Positions 45,377 through 55,030 of a DNA stretch of 64,000 nt are shown here, in pieces (the first letter of the stretch is position 1; each line of letters begins with the position of its first letter). Source of the stretch: Helicobacteraceae bacterium (GTDB lineage: Bacteria > Campylobacterota > Campylobacteria > Campylobacterales > Helicobacteraceae). The stretch is taken from the NCBI GenBank assembly GCA_900766555.1, contig CAAFVR010000010.1, forward strand, positions 9,554 to 73,553, given 5' to 3'. A program made the translations under genes and the position numbers. The notes under the pieces were generated by a model that worked only from the letters and a program-made list of their open reading frames with translations, did no database searches and had not been told where the DNA came from.

Positions 45377-47789
45377 CTCGATTTGCAGTTGAAAGCATGG
45401 CCTCATAATTATTTTTGACATTATTAAAATGATTATACGTTTGGGCCATATCAATGCCGATATTATCAGCTCGCATTGTGTCAATTTGCGTTTTTAGGAT
45501 TTCATTTTGCTCTATTGAGCGCTCAAATCTCTTGCCATAACTCCCATTTAGCGCGATTTTGCGTTCGATATGATCGGCTAGATTATCTATTATTTTTATG
45601 CCATTTTGCATGCCGATATCGCGCATGCTCTCATCATAATGGCTTGAATCTGGCTGGCTAATCCCGCGCTCTACGCTTTGGATTATCAGATCTAGCTGTT
45701 TGAAAAAGTCTATTTTTGGATCTGTGACTTGGAGCGCATTATTGGCATTTAGCAAGAGGCCATCATGTTCTTTGCTAAAGTCGCCTGATTTTGTGTTATA
45801 AAAGCTGAAATTCATATTTGTTTTGGAATTTAGCTTATCTTCTATTTCAACTAGGCCATTTTTATCTAAATTTACGCTAACAAGCCCGCGCGCGGTGTTA
45901 AGCAACGTTTGATAGGCCTCTTTTGAATTCTGAGCATTGGCTAAATTTTTATCACTTTGATTTGAATAGCTAAGCGCTATGCTAAAAGCGTCCATTAGTT
46001 GACGATAGGTTATTTTGTCTGTTTTTGTTGGTGCATCTTCTGTGCCAAAAAGCGGTATCAAATATCCGCTAGTTTCTAGATCCAATGTTTTATCTTCCAC
46101 ATCTTTTTTGCTCGGAAGCACCAGAAATGCGCCATTTGACTTGAACATTATTTGAGCTTTTAGCGTTTTATTGGAATGATCTGTCAAATGCAAATCAAAG
46201 CTCTCTCCAACTAGATCTATTTTGGCTAGATCCGATAATTTGGTAAAGTCTTTTGCGCTTTCATTTGGCGTGATTTGAGGGATATTTGAAATTAGCTTAT
46301 TTCCCTGTTTTTGAAAGAAACTTTCGCCAAAATTGGCCTTAAAATTCCCAGGCAGCCCAGATACATTATTACTAAAACCATCAAAAGCTTTGATTTCTAG
46401 ACTTTCTTTTGTTTTACCACCGCTATTTTTGGCCTTTAAATCAATTAGCGATAGCTCGCCATGCTCAATTTCTACCTCAAAATCTTTACCATAGAGTTCT
46501 TTAATTTCAGACATCAGATCTTTTAATGTGTGATTTTGCACCTCAATTAGCGCAGTTTTATTGGTATTTAGATTTTTGACTTCGAGAAATTCTGTATTAA
46601 AAGAGACCAAATCTTTGAGCGGCGTTTGAGCACTCGCCTCTTTATTATCGCTATCAATTAATGATAATTGAAAGGCCGCTTTATAGGGCAAAGTGTAGCT
46701 TATCACGCTTTTTGCGCTTGGGATATTTCGCGTGGGATTTAGCGGACTTTGATTATAAAATGTGATGCGCGCGCCATCTTTATAAAGATCTTCTATGTTT
46801 TGCACATCTTTATCGCTTGAAATCATGTGAAATTGCAAATGAGATGCGCCAGCATTTAGATCGCTAATTTCAATTTGGCCATAGTCATTTAGGCTAACGT
46901 CTACTACTTGCTGTTCTTGCGTATTGCCAAAACTTTGAGCTATTTTATCTAGCAGAGCTTGCACTTTTATGGCGTATTCTCTATTGCCATAACTTTTATC
47001 TAGGCTGAATTTTGTTTTGAATTCAAGCCCTTTTGAATCTACGCCATTTATATAAAAATATTCCAAAGAATCATTTGCTGGATTATCATCATTATCGCCG
47101 ATTAGATCGCGGAGACTGTCATTTGCGGTGATAAAGGCCTGCTTTGGCGTTATATGTTTGTCAAATTGCTGCATTAGATCCGGATGAAGTGCACTTTGAT
47201 TTAGTTTTTTGATATTTGTTGTGATTTGGCGCGTTTTATCAATATCTTTGCCCAAAAATAGCTCTTCACCATTGATGTTATAAGGGGTTAAATCGCTTTG
47301 TCCAATCAGACTTTTTAGCTTGTCACTATTGCCATAATAATTACCATTTGCATCAAAAGGCGCTCTGCGTATATTTGTGCCGCCAAAGATGTATTCGCCA
47401 TTTATTGAGGTGTTGGCTATATTTATCATATGACTTTTTAGATTTTTGAGCTCATTTGCTAGGATATTGCGCGTTGCTGGCGTGTTGGAATCATTTATAG
47501 CATTTAGCAATTTGGTTTTAAAAGTGACTAGCGATTCGCTAATCCCAGATAGTGCTTTATCGGTATTTAGCGTTCTATTTTGCGAATTTTTGGCTAGATC
47601 TATATTTTGCTTTAAGATATTTGAATTGTCGCTTAATTTTAGATCTTGATTTTGGATATTTGCGTCTTGATAGCCCTTTTGGATTTTTGTTCCGCTTGCA
47701 ATTTGATTATTCAGCGTAAATATTTTATTTTGCAACTTTTTTTGATTGTAATCCATTTGATTATATTTTTGACCAAAAGTTATGCGCAT
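45345..47789 (-). CDS. flgL: Flagellar hook-associated protein 3 (FlgL), long form
   Basis: Hook-filament junction protein. The N-terminal flagellin-like domain starts MRITFGQKYNQMDYNQKKLQ and the C-terminal coiled-coil end is YNHFNNVKNNYEAMLSTANRVKDLSL. The 814-aa size is close to Campylobacter FlgL and more than twice the enterobacterial one, because of a large variable middle (about 180-680). ATG 47789 is preferred to ATG 47798 because FlgL proteins open with MRIT. A sigma54 promoter lies just upstream, as expected for a mid-class flagellar gene. Confidence 0.88.
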   Translation of the reverse strand: MRITFGQKYNQMDYNQKKLQNKIFTLNNQIASGTKIQKGYQDANIQNQDLKLSDNSNILKQNIDLAKNSQNRTLNTDKALSGISESLVTFKTKLLNAINDSNTPATRNILANELKNLKSHMINIANTSINGEYIFGGTNIRRAPFDANGNYYGNSDKLKSLIGQSDLTPYNINGEELFLGKDIDKTRQITTNIKKLNQSALHPDLMQQFDKHITPKQAFITANDSLRDLIGDNDDNPANDSLEYFYINGVDSKGLEFKTKFSLDKSYGNREYAIKVQALLDKIAQSFGNTQEQQVVDVSLNDYGQIEISDLNAGASHLQFHMISSDKDVQNIEDLYKDGARITFYNQSPLNPTRNIPSAKSVISYTLPYKAAFQLSLIDSDNKEASAQTPLKDLVSFNTEFLEVKNLNTNKTALIEVQNHTLKDLMSEIKELYGKDFEVEIEHGELSLIDLKAKNSGGKTKESLEIKAFDGFSNNVSGLPGNFKANFGESFFQKQGNKLISNIPQITPNESAKDFTKLSDLAKIDLVGESFDLHLTDHSNKTLKAQIMFKSNGAFLVLPSKKDVEDKTLDLETSGYLIPLFGTEDAPTKTDKITYRQLMDAFSIALSYSNQSDKNLANAQNSKEAYQTLLNTARGLVSVNLDKNGLVEIEDKLNSKTNMNFSFYNTKSGDFSKEHDGLLLNANNALQVTDPKIDFFKQLDLIIQSVERGISQPDSSHYDESMRDIGMQNGIKIIDNLADHIERKIALNGSYGKRFERSIEQNEILKTQIDTMRADNIGIDMAQTYNHFNNVKNNYEAMLSTANRVKDLSLANYI

Positions 47790-47823
47790 ATTCACCATTC
47801 AGATCTAGACTTCGTATAAGAAA

Positions 47824-47837
47824 GCAAAAATGATTCC
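47824..47837 (-). promoter_or_regulatory. Sigma54 (-24/-12) promoter of flgL
   Basis: On the minus strand GGAATCATTTTTGC has GG and GC exactly ten bases apart and is followed by TTT, matching the Campylobacter RpoN pattern GGAA-N6-TTGCTT closely. It ends 34 bases before the flgL ATG. Such promoters respond to the FlgS/FlgR system (family knowledge). Confidence 0.75.
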
Positions 47838-47913
47838 CGACAAAAGACATTGATATAAATAATATCGACTATTTTCATATTGATTTTAGCTATTGTTTGG
47901 AGCTATATTTTGC

Positions 47914-47919
47914 TACAAT
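47914..47919 (+). promoter_or_regulatory. -10 box (TACAAT) for rplU-rpmA
   Basis: TACAAT 29 bases before the rplU ATG, with a T-rich upstream region, as in Campylobacter vegetative promoters. Confidence 0.5.
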
Positions 47920-47948
47920 GTCGCAATTATGTTTATTTAAGGCGTCGC

Positions 47949-48260
47949 ATGTATGCAGTTTTTAAAAATGGCTCAAGACAATATAGAGTCAAAGAGGGCG
48001 ATATCATCCTACTTGACAAAATGAGCAAAGAGCCAAAATCTGAAGTTTGTTTTGATGAAGTTTTATTTATACAAAGCGATGATGGATCCAAAGTGGGCAC
48101 GCCTTTTATACCCGGTGCGAAAATACAAGCACAAGTAATAAATGAAGGCCGCGGCAAAAAAGTTATAATTTTCAAAAAGCGCCGTCGCAAAGACAGTAAG
48201 CTCAAACGTGGGTTTAGACGAGATTTTACTCGCGTAGTTGTACAAAAAATTTCATTTTAA
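47949..48260 (+). CDS. rplU: 50S ribosomal protein L21
   Basis: A 103-aa ribosomal protein beginning [18 protein letters not shown] and holding the L21 features [25 protein letters not shown] precedes ATG 47949; the longer reading from 47880 crosses the promoter. Cotranscribed with rpmA. Confidence 0.98.
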   Translation: MYAVFKNGSRQYRVKEGDIILLDKMSKEPKSEVCFDEVLFIQSDDGSKVGTPFIPGAKIQAQVINEGRGKKVIIFKKRRRKDSKLKRGFRRDFTRVVVQKISF

Positions 48261-48274
48261 GTTAAGGACAAGAA

Positions 48275-48535
48275 ATGGCACATAAGAAAGGTCAGGGTTC
48301 AACCCAGAATAATAGAGATTCCGCGGGGCGCAGACTCGGGATTAAAAAGTTCGGATCTGAATTTGTAAGAGCTGGAAATATTATTGTGCGTCAGCGCGGC
48401 ACTAAAATACATGCTGGCGAAAATATCGGCGTTGGTCGCGATCATACGCTATTTGCGCTAATTGATGGTAGAGTTGCCTTCTCGCAAAAAACAAAATTTG
48501 TGAAGAAAGTAAGCGTAATACCAACTGAAACGTAA
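48275..48535 (+). CDS. rpmA: 50S ribosomal protein L27
   Basis: An 86-aa protein starting [19 protein letters not shown] with the L27 pattern [30 protein letters not shown] precedes ATG 48275. In C. jejuni the next gene is obgE; here it is yejE, five bases on. Confidence 0.98.
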   Translation: MAHKKGQGSTQNNRDSAGRRLGIKKFGSEFVRAGNIIVRQRGTKIHAGENIGVGRDHTLFALIDGRVAFSQKTKFVKKVSVIPTET

Positions 48536-48540
48536 ATACA

Positions 48541-49560
48541 ATGAAAAGGCGTAGCTACTGGGCAATTTTCAAGGCGAACAAAAGAGCCCTTGTGTCTTTT
48601 TGGATCTTCATAATTATTTTTGTTATTTCAACTTTTGCTAATTTCATTGCAAATGAGCGGCCAATTTTTGTCTATAAAGACAATCAAGCCTTTTTCCCAA
48701 TATTTGTTAAATATCCAGAAACAGCCTTTGGCGGAGTGTTAAAAACTCAGCCAAATTATCGTGGCGAATTTATGCAAGAAAAGTTAAAAGATTCATTTGT
48801 CATTTGGCCTCCGGTTCCATATTCATATGACACAATTACGCTAAATTTAGATTCGCCGCCTCCTACGGGCCTAAGCTCCAAGCATCTTTTGGGTACAGAT
48901 GATAGAGCAAGAGATGTGCTAGCTAGGCTTATTTATGGCTTTCAGATCTCAATTTATTTTGGATTGATACTTACATTTTTTAGCATTATTTTAAGCGTTA
49001 TCTTAGGTGCTTTGCAGGGATTTTATGGCGGCAAGGTCGATTTATTTGGTCAGCGCTTAACTGAGATCTGGTCTGGCGTCCCGACGTTATTTTTATTAAT
49101 AGTGTTATCTAGCTTTGTGATACCGAGCTTTTGGTGGATTTTATTAATCGTATTGCTTTTTAACTGGATGGGTCTGTCAAATTTGGTGCGAGCTGAATTT
49201 TTGAAAGCTAGAAATTATGATTATGTCAAAATAGCCAAGACATTGGGCGCTAGCCATGTAAAAATCATGTTTGCACACATCTTGCCAAATGCGATGGTTG
49301 CCACAATAACATATATGCCTTTTATTATGATCGCAAGTATCGGTACGCTAATAAGCCTAGACTTCTTGAATTTTGGTATGCCGCCTGGAAGCCCAAGTTT
49401 GGGTGATCTAATACAACAAGGCAAAGATAATTTAAATTCGCCAAATCTAGCGATAACGGGCTTTTTTGCAGTTGCAGTATTGCTTGGCTGCTTTGTTTTT
49501 ATAGGCGAGGGCATCCGGGATTGCTTTGATGTTAGCAAAAAAGGCAGGGCCGTAAAATGA
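48541..49560 (+). CDS. yejE: Peptide ABC transporter permease, YejE-like
   Basis: A 339-aa inner-membrane permease of the DppC class. Close in pattern to E. coli YejE over its length: the GTDDRARDVLARLIYG motif, GALQGFYGGKVDLFGQRLTEIWSGVPTLFL, and the EAA loop KTLGASHVKIMFAHILPNA. Five to six helices. YejABEF imports oligopeptides, microcin C among them. Its expected partners YejA (binding protein) and YejB (permease) are not next to it. No ribosome site is evident; translation may depend on rpmA. Confidence 0.87.
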   Translation: MKRRSYWAIFKANKRALVSFWIFIIIFVISTFANFIANERPIFVYKDNQAFFPIFVKYPETAFGGVLKTQPNYRGEFMQEKLKDSFVIWPPVPYSYDTITLNLDSPPPTGLSSKHLLGTDDRARDVLARLIYGFQISIYFGLILTFFSIILSVILGALQGFYGGKVDLFGQRLTEIWSGVPTLFLLIVLSSFVIPSFWWILLIVLLFNWMGLSNLVRAEFLKARNYDYVKIAKTLGASHVKIMFAHILPNAMVATITYMPFIMIASIGTLISLDFLNFGMPPGSPSLGDLIQQGKDNLNSPNLAITGFFAVAVLLGCFVFIGEGIRDCFDVSKKGRAVK

Positions 49561-51110
49561 ATCCGGTTATCAAAATTGATGCTTTAAGCGCTGGTTTTAC
49601 GCACGGATTTCAATTAGAGAACATCAGTTTTGAGCTCGGACATAGCGAAGTTTTAGGCATCGTTGGGGAGTCCGGATCTGGCAAGACTTTGCTTTCAAGC
49701 CTAATTTTGGGCCTTGGTGGAGATTGCAAAATATATTCTGGCAAGATCTCTCTTTTTGGTGAAGATGCCACATTTTTAAATGAAACTTCAACTAAAAAAA
49801 TTGAAAAATTCTTTCTAAATCAGCGTCGACAAAATATCGGCTATATCCCACAAAATGCGCTATCTGCGCTAAATCCGCTTAAAAAAATTGGAATCCAAGT
49901 TATAGAATCTTTGAAACTTACTTATCCAAATATTTCAAAAGCTGAAATTGATGAAAAAGTCAGCATTTTTATGAATGAAGTTGGTCTATCATCAGATCTA
50001 TTAAAACGTTATCCATATGAACTAAGCGGCGGGCAAAATCAGCGTATTTTAATAGTGCAAAATTTGCTTAAAAATCCAAAAGTGCTAATTTGTGATGAGC
50101 CCACAACGGCGCTAGATATGGAAACTCAAGCGCAAATTTTGAGCTTCCTTTTTAGCGAATGTAAAAATAGAAATATTTCTGTGATTTTTATAACGCATGA
50201 CTTGGAAATAGCCAAAAATCACTTTTCTAAAATAATTGTTATGGAAAAGGGCAAAATAGCTGAATCTGGCGTCACAAGCGATATTTTTGAATCACCCAAA
50301 AAGAAGATCACAAAAGATCTAATAAAAGCGCTAAAGCTACCCACAAAATCGATCAAAAAGACCAAAAATGTGCTGCTTCAGCTAAATGATTTTGGCAGTT
50401 ATGTAATTCAAAAATCGCTTTTTAGAAAAAAACAAATAGATCTAGTAAAAAATGCGAGCCTAAAGCTACATGAGCTTGAAATATTAGGCATCGTGGGGCG
50501 CAGCGGATCTGGCAAAACAAGCTTGGCGTTGGGTATTATGCATCTTTTAAAAAGTCATGGAAATGTAAAACTTTTGGGCGAAGAGATCAAAAGCTTTGAC
50601 TCCAAAACATTGCGTAATTTCTATAAATATGTACAAATAGTGCTGCAAAATCCGCATGCTAGTATCAATCCGCGCTGGAGTGTAAGAGAGATTTTAAAAG
50701 AAACTGAGATCATAAATCCAAGTCAAAATAGAGATGGCAAAAAAGATATAGGCTATTACGAAGATATTCTAGAGCGCGTTGGTTTGCGCAAAGATCTTTT
50801 ATATTCATATGCCAATCAGCTAAGTGGCGGCGAAAAACAGCGTGTTTGCATCGCACGTGCATTAGCGCTGAATCCAAAGATCATAATTTTTGATGAACCA
50901 ACAGCTAGTCTTGATAAAACAGCGCAAAAACAAGTGCTAGAGTTGCTTTTAAAATTGCAAAAAGAATATAGCCTAGGTTATATTTTCATAACGCATGATT
51001 TGCATATCGTAGAGGCAATTTGCGATAGCGTAGTTCTAATCGATCAAGGCGTAGCTAGCAATATTGAAAAGGAACAGTTTTTGAAAGAGATGTCAAAAAG
51101 TCTTATATGA
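49557..51110 (+). CDS. yejF: Peptide ABC transporter ATPase with two nucleotide-binding domains, YejF-like
   Basis: A 517-aa protein with two ABC domains: Walker A GESGSGKT (37-44) and GRSGSGKT (314-321); signatures LSGGQNQRILI and LSGGEKQRVCIARAL; Walker B VLICDEPTTALD and IIIFDEPTASLD. This double structure is that of YejF. Both P-loops are coded with a copy of CGGATCT. Overlaps yejE by four bases and the transglutaminase gene by four. Confidence 0.9.
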   Translation: MNPVIKIDALSAGFTHGFQLENISFELGHSEVLGIVGESGSGKTLLSSLILGLGGDCKIYSGKISLFGEDATFLNETSTKKIEKFFLNQRRQNIGYIPQNALSALNPLKKIGIQVIESLKLTYPNISKAEIDEKVSIFMNEVGLSSDLLKRYPYELSGGQNQRILIVQNLLKNPKVLICDEPTTALDMETQAQILSFLFSECKNRNISVIFITHDLEIAKNHFSKIIVMEKGKIAESGVTSDIFESPKKKITKDLIKALKLPTKSIKKTKNVLLQLNDFGSYVIQKSLFRKKQIDLVKNASLKLHELEILGIVGRSGSGKTSLALGIMHLLKSHGNVKLLGEEIKSFDSKTLRNFYKYVQIVLQNPHASINPRWSVREILKETEIINPSQNRDGKKDIGYYEDILERVGLRKDLLYSYANQLSGGEKQRVCIARALALNPKIIIFDEPTASLDKTAQKQVLELLLKLQKEYSLGYIFITHDLHIVEAICDSVVLIDQGVASNIEKEQFLKEMSKSLI

Positions 51111-52534
51111 TGAAACGCATTGCTTTGCTTGCGCTAGCTGGCTGTCTCTGTGCTGATAATCTAAGTGCAGATACAAAAGTTAATCTAAATGGTCTGTCAA
51201 ATTTAATTGACGCCAAACCAGTTGCAAATCAAAAGTCACAACATGTTAAATCCAATAAAATTGAGCTTTTGCAGCCAAAAAAGCTAGCTCTATTTTCAAT
51301 AAATAATTACAAACTTGATGTCGCTTTAATTGATAATATCAAGCATTTTCGCCATGATATGCATTTTCGCGCTAGAAGATCTGGAGATTTAGTACTAACT
51401 TTTCCTGTTAAAAATCCGCTATTTTTTGATCTTGATGTTAAATCTAGTGCAAATTTTGAGATTTTACAAATATTAAAAGATGCCGTAGTTGTGCGCTTTC
51501 ATAATTTAGATAACACAAAAGATACATCGCTTTTACTTTCTTATAAAGTTGAAAATACCAATAAATTTATACAAAATCTAGCCGTTTTTATCCCAAGTTT
51601 TGCGCAGAATTTTAAAACAAATATCAATATAGCTTTGGATAAAAAATGGGATGTTTTCTCGACAAATCCGCATTTCACAAAGCAGGGCAATGTTTATAAA
51701 ATGCAAGGTATGTCTAGATCTCGCGATTTTCTAGATAACTTTTGGGTCAGCCTAGCAAAGGCTAGTTGGGAAGTTGAAATAGATGGCTATGTTTATACAT
51801 CGCGTAAAATTAATGATATCAATATCTTTATGCCGCGCTTTTTTAAGCATAGCGATTATGAGATCAATAATATTGCGCTAAGCTCAAATCTTGTAAATTC
51901 GCAAATGAAATCCAATAAAAATAGCATTTTTTATACATTTCGCAATGCAAAAGCGCAGGATTTCAAGATAAATTTAAAGGCAAATATCTCAAATTCGACC
52001 ATTCCGCCTAGCTATTCGGATCTAGACCCAAAGAAATTTCTGCCTTCGCAGGTAAATCCGAGGCTCCGCGCCATCGCGCAAAAAATTGTAAGAGAAAATA
52101 GAGGCGAACCTCCGCATATCGCAATTGGCAAATGGGTTTTTGAAAAGATCCACTATAACGAGCGTTTAACATCAAGTCATATGTCAAGTGAAAAAATTTT
52201 GAGCATTAGCGCTGGCGTTTGCGAACATTATGCGCAGCTTTATAATGATCTCATGCAGGCCTATGGCGTGCCCTCAATTTTTATAACCGGAGTTGGCTTT
52301 AACACGTATAAAAATAAATTTGAATATCATGCCTGGAATCTCGTTTTTGTAAATAATAAATGGGTGCCAGTTGATACAACTTGGGGGATTTTCAGCGGAA
52401 AAATGCCAATTTCACATATATTTTTCTACACCGGCTTTCAGCCATTAATAATGTATCAAACTTATGATATCGCCATAAATGACACGCATACGGAAGTCTC
52501 GCGCAAAATAAAATTCATCGATAATGATTTTTAG
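51107..52534 (+). CDS. Transglutaminase-core lipoprotein of unknown substrate
   Basis: A 475-aa protein with a lipoprotein signal (MMKRIALLALAGC; lipobox LAGC, Cys13) and a C-terminal transglutaminase/protease core with an apparent triad Cys372 (SAGVCEHYAQL), His408 (EYHAWNLV) and Asp423 (PVDTTWG). The N-terminal 280 residues are probably beta domains. Related proteins act as peptidases or hydrolases in the envelope; target unknown. It lies between yejF and the transformation secretin gene with ATGA and 11-base overlaps, so it may be part of that apparatus, an inference from position. Confidence 0.7.
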   Translation: MMKRIALLALAGCLCADNLSADTKVNLNGLSNLIDAKPVANQKSQHVKSNKIELLQPKKLALFSINNYKLDVALIDNIKHFRHDMHFRARRSGDLVLTFPVKNPLFFDLDVKSSANFEILQILKDAVVVRFHNLDNTKDTSLLLSYKVENTNKFIQNLAVFIPSFAQNFKTNINIALDKKWDVFSTNPHFTKQGNVYKMQGMSRSRDFLDNFWVSLAKASWEVEIDGYVYTSRKINDINIFMPRFFKHSDYEINNIALSSNLVNSQMKSNKNSIFYTFRNAKAQDFKINLKANISNSTIPPSYSDLDPKKFLPSQVNPRLRAIAQKIVRENRGEPPHIAIGKWVFEKIHYNERLTSSHMSSEKILSISAGVCEHYAQLYNDLMQAYGVPSIFITGVGFNTYKNKFEYHAWNLVFVNNKWVPVDTTWGIFSGKMPISHIFFYTGFQPLIMYQTYDIAINDTHTEVSRKIKFIDNDF

Positions 52535-53962
52535 AGCTCTTTTAATTTCAATATTATTTGCAGCTGCATTTAGCGCTCCGCTAAATTTACCACCAAGCAA
52601 TATATATCATGCTCAAAATGAACTTTGCAAAGCTAGACTTTATGATATAACTGTCGGATCTAAGACCAGCTTTTATGACGTTTTGGAGAGATTATCAAAA
52701 GAATGCTTGCTAAGCATCGTTTTTGAAGATACAGAAAGTCAAAAAGTAATAAAAAGCAAAAATATAATCTTAAATTTCTATCAAAAAAGCCTAAATTACA
52801 TAATTGATGCCGGGCTAAATGCGCTAGATCTGAACTATAGCTTTGATGGCACAACGCTTAAAATTTCGCGATTATCCACCCAGACTTTTAGCATACATTA
52901 TATATCCACGCAGCGCCAAGCGCAGAGCCAAACAAATATTATTTTTCCCAAGATTTGCTAAATGAAAAGGGCGAGAGCATCTCAAGCGAAGATGGCGCCA
53001 ATAAGTCCGGATCTAAGATATATTCGCAGGATTCTTTGGATTTTTGGGGCGATTTGAAAGAAAAGCTAGCTTCAATAACATTTCACGAGCTAGATTCTTT
53101 TACGCCAAAAGATAAAGAGGGCATCGTAATTGACAAAAATTCCGGCCTAATCACGATAACCGCGCTAAAAAGTCAGCTTAAACGCGCTAGATCTTATATA
53201 GCTAGCTTGAATTCAAAGTTAAATAAGCAAGTTCTAATTGACGTTAGCATTTTGACGCTCACGCATAGTAATAACAAAACAACAGGCATAAATTGGCAAG
53301 CCCTTTATAATCTCTCGCTAAATGGTCGCCCAAGGGACAAGGATCCTAGCGCGCCGATTATCTCGCTAGGCGGCAGTGGATTTAGCTTTGGAGTGAATGT
53401 TTTTTCAAATAATTTGGGCCTAGCTACATTGATTGGTTTTTTAAAAAAATATGGCCAGGTGCAAACGTTATCAAATCCAAAGATTTTGACGCTAAATAAT
53501 CAGCCAGCGCTAATTTCAGTTGGAAATATCATACGTTATTCGCAAAATCTAGTTTTTCAATCTAGCAACAATCAAACGACATTGCAAAATACAAGAGAGC
53601 TTTTCCCAAGCGTATTTGCCGGCGTATTGCTAGATATCACACCCACAATTGCAAATAATCAAGTGATGTTAAAAATTAATCCATCTGTTACTTCCACAAA
53701 AGATGTAAAGCTTGAAAATCAATCTAACGCGCTATCCTCGCCGCCAAATTTGGCCACAAATCAAATTTCAAGCATCATAAAATTATCAAATAATCAGAAA
53801 GTAGTGTTAGGCGGGTTAATCTCAAAGGTCAAAACGCAGACTACATCTAAAATACCTTTTCTTGGTGCGATACCACTTTTGGGCTCGCTTTTTACATATG
53901 ATGAAGTGGTGGATGAGACAAAAGAAATGGTAATCGTAATTTCAGCAAAAATTTTAAACTAG
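52524..53962 (+). pseudogene. ctsD: Secretin of the transformation system (CtsD/MshL-like), split by a frameshift
   Basis: Two adjacent frames form one secretin. Part one (52524-52961) has a signal peptide (1-17), then an N-domain ending in STQTFSIHYISTQR. Part two (52955-53962) holds the secretin core: GLITITALKSQLKRARSYI, GQVQTLSNPKILTLNNQPA, SVFAGVLLDITPTI and VVLGGLISKVKT. Together about 480 aa, as expected of one CtsD/MshL. Adding one T to the T5 run at 52942-52946 rejoins them (NIIFSQDLLNEKG). The change may be a real null mutation, a phase switch or an assembly error. A secretin forms the outer-membrane pore for DNA uptake. Confidence 0.75.
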
Positions 53963-53972
53963 GCGTTTTTGG

Positions 53973-53978
53973 TAAAAT
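53973..53978 (+). promoter_or_regulatory. Possible -10 box (TAAAAT) for minD
   Basis: TAAAAT 25 bases before the minD TTG, in the short gap after ctsD, suggesting independent transcription of minDE-dprA-ruvX. Confidence 0.4.
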
Positions 53979-54002
53979 AGCAAACTCTTTTTAGGAATTT
54001 TA

Positions 54003-54806
54003 TTGGCAGAAGTTATTGCAATTACTTCGGGTAAGGGCGGCGTTGGCAAATCCACTTGCAGCGCAAATATCGCCCTAGGGCTCGCTCTTTCTGGCAAAAG
54101 CGTTGTGGCAGTTGATTTTGATATCGGGCTTAGAAATTTGGACATGATTTTGGGGCTTGAAAATCGCATCGTTTATGACGTTGTAGATGTGATGGAGGGC
54201 AAATGCAATCTAAATCAAGCACTAATAAATGACAAAAAAGCAAAAAATCTCTATTTTCTCCCAGCTAGCCAAAGCAAGGATAAAAATGTGCTTGACAAAG
54301 AGAAAGTTCGCGCCCTCTTATCGGATCTAAAAGCACGTTTTGAATATATTTTGCTAGATTCGCCAGCTGGGATTGAAGGCGGCTTTGAACATACGATATT
54401 TTGGGCGGATTGGGCGCTTGTTGTGGTGACTCCCGAGGTTAGTTCCATCCGCGATAGCGACCGCGTAATTGGCATAATTGATGCTAAATCTGACAAGGCG
54501 CAAAATGGCCTTGAGGTCAAAAAACATATAATAATTAATCGCATCAGACAAGATCTAGTAGATAAAGGCGAGATGCTAAGCAATGATGATGTGCAGGGCA
54601 TTTTGGCGCTCCCAATAATTGGGCTCGTGCCAGAAGATCCAAGCGTAATTTCAGCCACAAATTCCGGCGTGCCCGTGATTTATACGAATTCGCCATCAGC
54701 TAAAAGTTATAAAAATATCGTATCAAGACTCCTAGGCAATGATGTCCCGCTTGAAAGTTTCAGCAAAAAGGGCCTTTTTAGTGGGATTAGAAAGTTATTT
54801 TCATGA
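54003..54806 (+). CDS. minD: Septum site-determining ATPase MinD
   Basis: A 267-aa deviant Walker A ATPase: GKGGVGKST (10-18), [28 protein letters not shown], and a C-terminal membrane-targeting helix ([13 protein letters not shown]). It places the division site with MinC/MinE; minC is not adjacent. The start is TTG 54003, with AGGA seven bases before it. The codon after its last overlaps minE (ATGA). Confidence 0.96.
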   Translation: MAEVIAITSGKGGVGKSTCSANIALGLALSGKSVVAVDFDIGLRNLDMILGLENRIVYDVVDVMEGKCNLNQALINDKKAKNLYFLPASQSKDKNVLDKEKVRALLSDLKARFEYILLDSPAGIEGGFEHTIFWADWALVVVTPEVSSIRDSDRVIGIIDAKSDKAQNGLEVKKHIIINRIRQDLVDKGEMLSNDDVQGILALPIIGLVPEDPSVISATNSGVPVIYTNSPSAKSYKNIVSRLLGNDVPLESFSKKGLFSGIRKLFS

Positions 54807-55030
54807 GCCTTTTTGCAAAATTATTTGGTAAAAATTCAGCCAAAACTGCCAAAAATCGCCTAAGTCTCATGCTAGCAGTTGAGCGCTCAAGCAATTTGCC
54901 CTACATGGAAGAAATGCAAAAAGAGCTAATAGAAGTGGTCAAAAAATACACAAAAAGTGCCAATGTGCGCGTTAAAACAGACAGTAATCAAAATATCAAA
55001 ACATTAGAAATTGAGATCTCGCTTGACTAA
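54803..55030 (+). CDS. minE: Cell division topological specificity factor MinE
   Basis: A 75-aa MinE: membrane-targeting N-terminus (SLFAKLFGK), anti-MinCD region with [12 protein letters not shown], and dimerisation strand [11 protein letters not shown]. Coupled to minD by a four-base overlap and to dprA by an 8-base overlap. Confidence 0.93.
   Translation: MSLFAKLFGKNSAKTAKNRLSLMLAVERSSNLPYMEEMQKELIEVVKKYTKSANVRVKTDSNQNIKTLEIEISLD

Noticed and set aside
52935..52960. Programmed -1 frameshift joining the two ctsD parts
   Set aside because: The T5 context does not fit an X-XXY-YYZ slippery site and I see no downstream pseudoknot; a missing T is simpler.
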